This document shows positions 21,553 through 24,507 of a stretch of DNA of 24,507 bases, piece by piece. A program made the translations under genes and the position numbers. Every line of letters starts with the position of its first letter. Positions within the stretch are counted from its first letter, which is position 1. This DNA is from CAZBYL01 sp964496275 (GTDB lineage Bacteria > Synergistota > Synergistia > Synergistales > Synergistaceae), in NCBI GenBank assembly GCA_964496275.1, contig CAZBYL010000040.1:1-24507 (forward strand). The letters run 5' to 3'. The notes beneath the pieces were generated by a model. It was not told where the DNA came from and made no database searches. It saw nothing but the letters and a program-made list of their open reading frames with translations.

Positions 21553-23487
21553 ATGAAGGTAGTTGAAGAAATTCGCGGGCTGAAAGCTTCGCGCATAAGT
21601 CCGGAGGGAATAGCCGAGCTCAGAGAGGCTTCGAGGAAGGGGCGTCTTTGGTCTGTGCTTGCAACGTCCGTTGCGCGGAGCGGGCACCCGGGCGGGGCTT
21701 TGTCGTCCATGGACATATACATGACTCTTCTGGGAGCTGCCAACGTATGTCCGAAATGCGCCGACTCCGTTGACAGAGACAGAATAGTCGTTAGCCACGG
21801 ACACACCTCCGCCGGTTTTTATTCCGCCCTTGCCGCGTACGGATTTTTTGAGCCCGAAGCTATGTATGCGAACTTTCGCCGCACGGGAAGCGCCTTTCAG
21901 GGGCATGTGGAGCGCGATGTACCGGGCGTAGACTGGGGAACCGGCAATCTCGGCCAGGGTCTTGCTGCCGGAGTCGGGTTTGCTCTTGCGGCGCGTGCGC
22001 GCGGTTCGGCATCAAAAACGTGGGTTGTCATGGGCGACGGGGAGCAGGTCAAGGGACAGATTGCCGAGGCGAGAAGAATAGCCGTCAAAGAGCGTCTTTT
22101 TAACCTGACTGCGATAGTTGACTGGAATGACATACAGATAAGCGGACACCTCAATGACGTCATGCCCTCCGAAATAGCGGAACTGTGGAAGGTCGACGGA
22201 TGGCATGTTATAGAGTGCGACGGTCATGCCCACGGGAAGATATACGAATCCCTGAAGGCAGCTTCGGAATATAAGGGCTGTGCCGTGGTTCTTTGCCGCA
22301 CAGTTATGGGCAGAGGCGTCTCCTACATGCAGAATATACCTGACTACCACGGAAAGCCCGCTTCGGGAGAGAAGCTCGAAACTGCTCTTGCCGAACTGGG
22401 CGGAACGATGGAAATGTATGAGCACGCTCTCGAAGTACGAAAGGGCGAGCTTCCCAAAGGGCGCGAAGTGAAAGCCGATACGCCCGTCCTCGGCCTCGGA
22501 ACTCCGCGCACATACACAAAGGAAGATAAAAAGGATAACCGCGGGGCGTTCGGAACGGCCCTTGCGGAGGTAGGGCAGCTTAATTACAAAAAAACTGACG
22601 CAACCCCAATCCTTGTCTTTGACTGTGACCTTGCGGGATCCGTAAAGGTTGACGGTTTTGCGAAGGTCTGCCCCGATAATTTTGTGGAGGCCGGTATTCA
22701 GGAACATGCTGTTGCCACTGCCGCCGGAGCCGCATCTGCCGCGGGCGTTGTCTCTGTATGGGCCGACTTCGGCGTGTTCGGAGCGGATGAGGTGTACAAC
22801 CAGCAGAGGCTTAATGATGTAAACAGAGCGGGTACGAAAACCGTGCTGACCCATGTGGGGCTTGACGTCGGCGAAGACGGCATGACCCACCAGTGCATAG
22901 ACTATGTCGGACTTTTCCGCAACACCTTCGGCTGGAAGGTAGCCGTGCCGGCAGACCCGAACCAGACAGACAGGATTACGAGATGGATGCTTGCGGAGCC
23001 CGGCAATGTGTGCCTTGCTATGGGCAGGAGCGTGCTTCCCGTGATACTTAAGGAGGACGGAACTCCGTTCTTCGGAGAGGGCTACACCTTCAGATACGGC
23101 GCGATAGACAAGATTCGTGACGGCAAAGATGCGGTAATACTTTCGATGGGCCATTTTGCCGGACGCGCCGTTGCCGCATCGGAAATGCTCGCAGCCGAAG
23201 GCATAAGCGCGAAGGTCCTTCACTGCGCGTCTCCTCTCGGAATGAAAGAGGAAGAACTCTTTGACCTCATAGGCGAGATGCCCGTGGTAACATGCGAAGA
23301 CCACCATGCGGATACCGGCATCGGTTCCGTTGTTGCGATGATGGCCGTACGCGCCGGAAAGGCCGTTAAAATGGTCAGCATGGGCGTCACCCGTTATGGA
23401 TTCTCCGGACCCGGCAGCGAGGTAATGGCAGACATGAAGCTTGCTCCGCGCGATATCGCGGATGCTGTCAAAGGACTGTTGAAATAG
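21553..23487 (+). CDS. tkt: Transketolase, full length
   Basis: A 644-residue thiamine-diphosphate enzyme of the non-oxidative pentose phosphate pathway that moves two-carbon units between sugar phosphates. SGHPGGALS and SHGHTSAGFYSAL near the N-terminus, the TPP motif GDGE (161-164) through IVDWNDIQISG, and the second-half GIQEHA with catalytic E384 are visible. Both the PP and Pyr domains and a C-terminal domain are in one chain, unlike the split form of many anaerobes. The start at 21553 follows GAGAGGGG by about eight bases. TAG at 23485-23487 abuts the ATG of the next gene, so the two are coupled. Divergence from textbook motifs leaves slight doubt about the exact substrate. Confidence 0.88.
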   Translation: MKVVEEIRGLKASRISPEGIAELREASRKGRLWSVLATSVARSGHPGGALSSMDIYMTLLGAANVCPKCADSVDRDRIVVSHGHTSAGFYSALAAYGFFEPEAMYANFRRTGSAFQGHVERDVPGVDWGTGNLGQGLAAGVGFALAARARGSASKTWVVMGDGEQVKGQIAEARRIAVKERLFNLTAIVDWNDIQISGHLNDVMPSEIAELWKVDGWHVIECDGHAHGKIYESLKAASEYKGCAVVLCRTVMGRGVSYMQNIPDYHGKPASGEKLETALAELGGTMEMYEHALEVRKGELPKGREVKADTPVLGLGTPRTYTKEDKKDNRGAFGTALAEVGQLNYKKTDATPILVFDCDLAGSVKVDGFAKVCPDNFVEAGIQEHAVATAAGAASAAGVVSVWADFGVFGADEVYNQQRLNDVNRAGTKTVLTHVGLDVGEDGMTHQCIDYVGLFRNTFGWKVAVPADPNQTDRITRWMLAEPGNVCLAMGRSVLPVILKEDGTPFFGEGYTFRYGAIDKIRDGKDAVILSMGHFAGRAVAASEMLAAEGISAKVLHCASPLGMKEEELFDLIGEMPVVTCEDHHADTGIGSVVAMMAVRAGKAVKMVSMGVTRYGFSGPGSEVMADMKLAPRDIADAVKGLLK

Positions 23488-24333
23488 ATGATACAGACAG
23501 GAGACCTTGTATTTATATGGAATCCCAAAAAAGGCGATAACTTTCTCGTCAAAGTAGACCCGGGGCAGTCGCTGGGAACTCACTTCGGACAGATAAAGCA
23601 TTCCGAGCTTCTGGGACATGAATTCGGGGAGGGTGTTTACACACCGAAGGGTGAGCTTTATTACCTCCTGCGCCCGACTCTCGCGGGGTTTACCAGACGC
23701 ATAAAGAGGCAGACCCAGATTGTATTTCCGAAAGATGCCGGTTTTATTTTACAGCACATGAATATTTTCCCGGGCTGCACAGTTGTCGAATGCGGAACCG
23801 GCTCGGGAAGCCTATGCTGCACTTTCGCGCACTTTGTCGGAGACGAAGGCAAGGTATGCACCTATGACAGGCGTGAGGATTTCTCGCTCCTTGCCAAGAA
23901 AAACGCCGAAAAGTGGGGCGTTGCTCACAGAATAGAATTTAACGTGAGGGATCTCGAAGAGGGATTCAAAGAGCGCAACGCGGACGCCGTGTTTCTCGAT
24001 GTTCCCACTCCGTGGGATTTCATAGACAAGGCGTATGAGGCTCTTGCGCCCGGAAACCATGTGGGGATACTCGTTCCGACAACAAACCAGCTTTCGGCCA
24101 CAATAGAAAAACTCCAGGAATTCGGGTTTGTAGATATCAATGCTGTCGAGATTATGCTGCGCTACTTTAAAACGGATTACAAACGCATCAGACCCGAGGA
24201 TATGATGATAGGACACACAGGCTATCTTGTCTTTGCGGTAAAGACTCTCCCCCTTCCGGAACCGCCAGTTTTGAATCGGACGGAAGAGAGTGAAGAGCCA
24301 TGCTCATGCGGGGACATTTGCGAGGGGAAGTAA
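23488..24333 (+). CDS. trmI: tRNA (adenine-58-N1)-methyltransferase
   Basis: 281 residues of the TrmI/Trm61 family, which use S-adenosylmethionine to make m1A58 in the tRNA T-loop. The N-terminal beta domain is followed by the family-specific FPKDAGFILQHMNIFPG. The SAM loop is ECGTGSG (101-107), and DVPTPW (171-176) matches the D-x-P-x-P-W catalytic region. A tail with CSCGDIC is unusual and could bind metal. It starts immediately after the transketolase stop, without a gap, and five bases separate it from the next gene. Confidence 0.92.
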   Translation: MIQTGDLVFIWNPKKGDNFLVKVDPGQSLGTHFGQIKHSELLGHEFGEGVYTPKGELYYLLRPTLAGFTRRIKRQTQIVFPKDAGFILQHMNIFPGCTVVECGTGSGSLCCTFAHFVGDEGKVCTYDRREDFSLLAKKNAEKWGVAHRIEFNVRDLEEGFKERNADAVFLDVPTPWDFIDKAYEALAPGNHVGILVPTTNQLSATIEKLQEFGFVDINAVEIMLRYFKTDYKRIRPEDMMIGHTGYLVFAVKTLPLPEPPVLNRTEESEEPCSCGDICEGK

Positions 24334-24338
24334 TTTAT

Positions 24339-24507
24339 TTGGAACGTGTGAAACTCCTTTTGCATATTTGCTGCGCGCCCGACGCTACTGTGCCGTGGCC
24401 GGAGCTGATTGCCGACGGGTTTGACGTGCGCGGATTTTTCTACGGAGGCAATATTCACCCGTTCGAAGAGTATGAGAAGAGAGCGGAAGCAGTCCGCTCT
24501 CTTTCTT
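24339..24507 (+). CDS. queH: Epoxyqueuosine reductase QueH (DUF208), 5' part only
   Basis: The first 56 codons are in the window and the rest lies beyond 24507. LLLHICCAPDATVPW and FFYGGNIHPFEEYEKR are the N-terminal signatures of the QueH/DUF208 family, which reduces epoxyqueuosine to queuosine in tRNA. The adjacent cysteine pair is kept. The start is placed at TTG 24339, about nine bases after GAGGGGAAG; a GTG at 24348 is the alternative. It forms a tRNA-modification pair with the preceding trmI. Confidence 0.85.
   Translation, partial: MERVKLLLHICCAPDATVPWPELIADGFDVRGFFYGGNIHPFEEYEKRAEAVRSLS

Noticed and set aside
22012..23619. 535-codon minus-strand frame
   Set aside because: It lies antisense to transketolase and the trmI start, both well-supported genes. 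Its composition is that of a mirror frame.

Overview
The window is bacterial chromosome of roughly even base composition. Genes are tightly packed on both strands, with Shine-Dalgarno sites, TTG/GTG/ATG starts and recognisable sigma-70-type promoters. RNA-based amino-acid control (a T-box and a trp attenuator), signal peptidase II, a mod operon and amino-acid catabolism suggest an anaerobic, amino-acid-using lineage; the flavour is Synergistota- or Firmicutes-like. That placement is an inference from gene content and style, because no rRNA gene is present.

Layout. Positions 1-300 hold a 132-bp tandem repeat (two full copies and a decayed third) with structured, partly covarying inverted repeats. 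It lies upstream of one very large membrane-bound c-di-GMP protein (583-6903) with Cache-like, PAS, GGDEF, GAF and EAL modules. A terminator and a long leader that looks structured precede a CorA-type metal transporter (7329-8285). Convergent to it is a DapB-like reductase (8417-9208) that lacks the expected catalytic lysine. Diverging from that is a two-gene alkylation-repair operon, ogt-alkA-like (9293-10367), which converges on the molybdate transport operon modABC (minus strand, 12987-10364).

The centre (13098-17415, minus strand) is the most unusual part. A T-box leader drives a 2-isopropylmalate-synthase-like protein whose metal-binding HxH motif is gone. This gene is coupled through a TAATG overlap to a fusion of a sugar-phosphate-isomerase-type TIM barrel with an acyl-CoA synthetase. 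Back to back with the T-box, on the plus strand, is a classical trp attenuator: a leader peptide with three consecutive Trp codons followed by two terminators in series. It precedes a stand-alone trpB (17824-19029).

The right end has lspA (19169-19606), a converging 1-pyrroline-5-carboxylate dehydrogenase (19608-21239), and a plus-strand operon of transketolase, tRNA m1A58 methyltransferase and the start of a QueH-type epoxyqueuosine reductase, which runs off the window.

Common themes are amino-acid sensing and turnover (trpB, the T-box operon, P5C dehydrogenase), tRNA modification, alkylation repair, metal import and c-di-GMP signalling. Long open frames antisense to several genes are shadows of codon bias and are not annotated.
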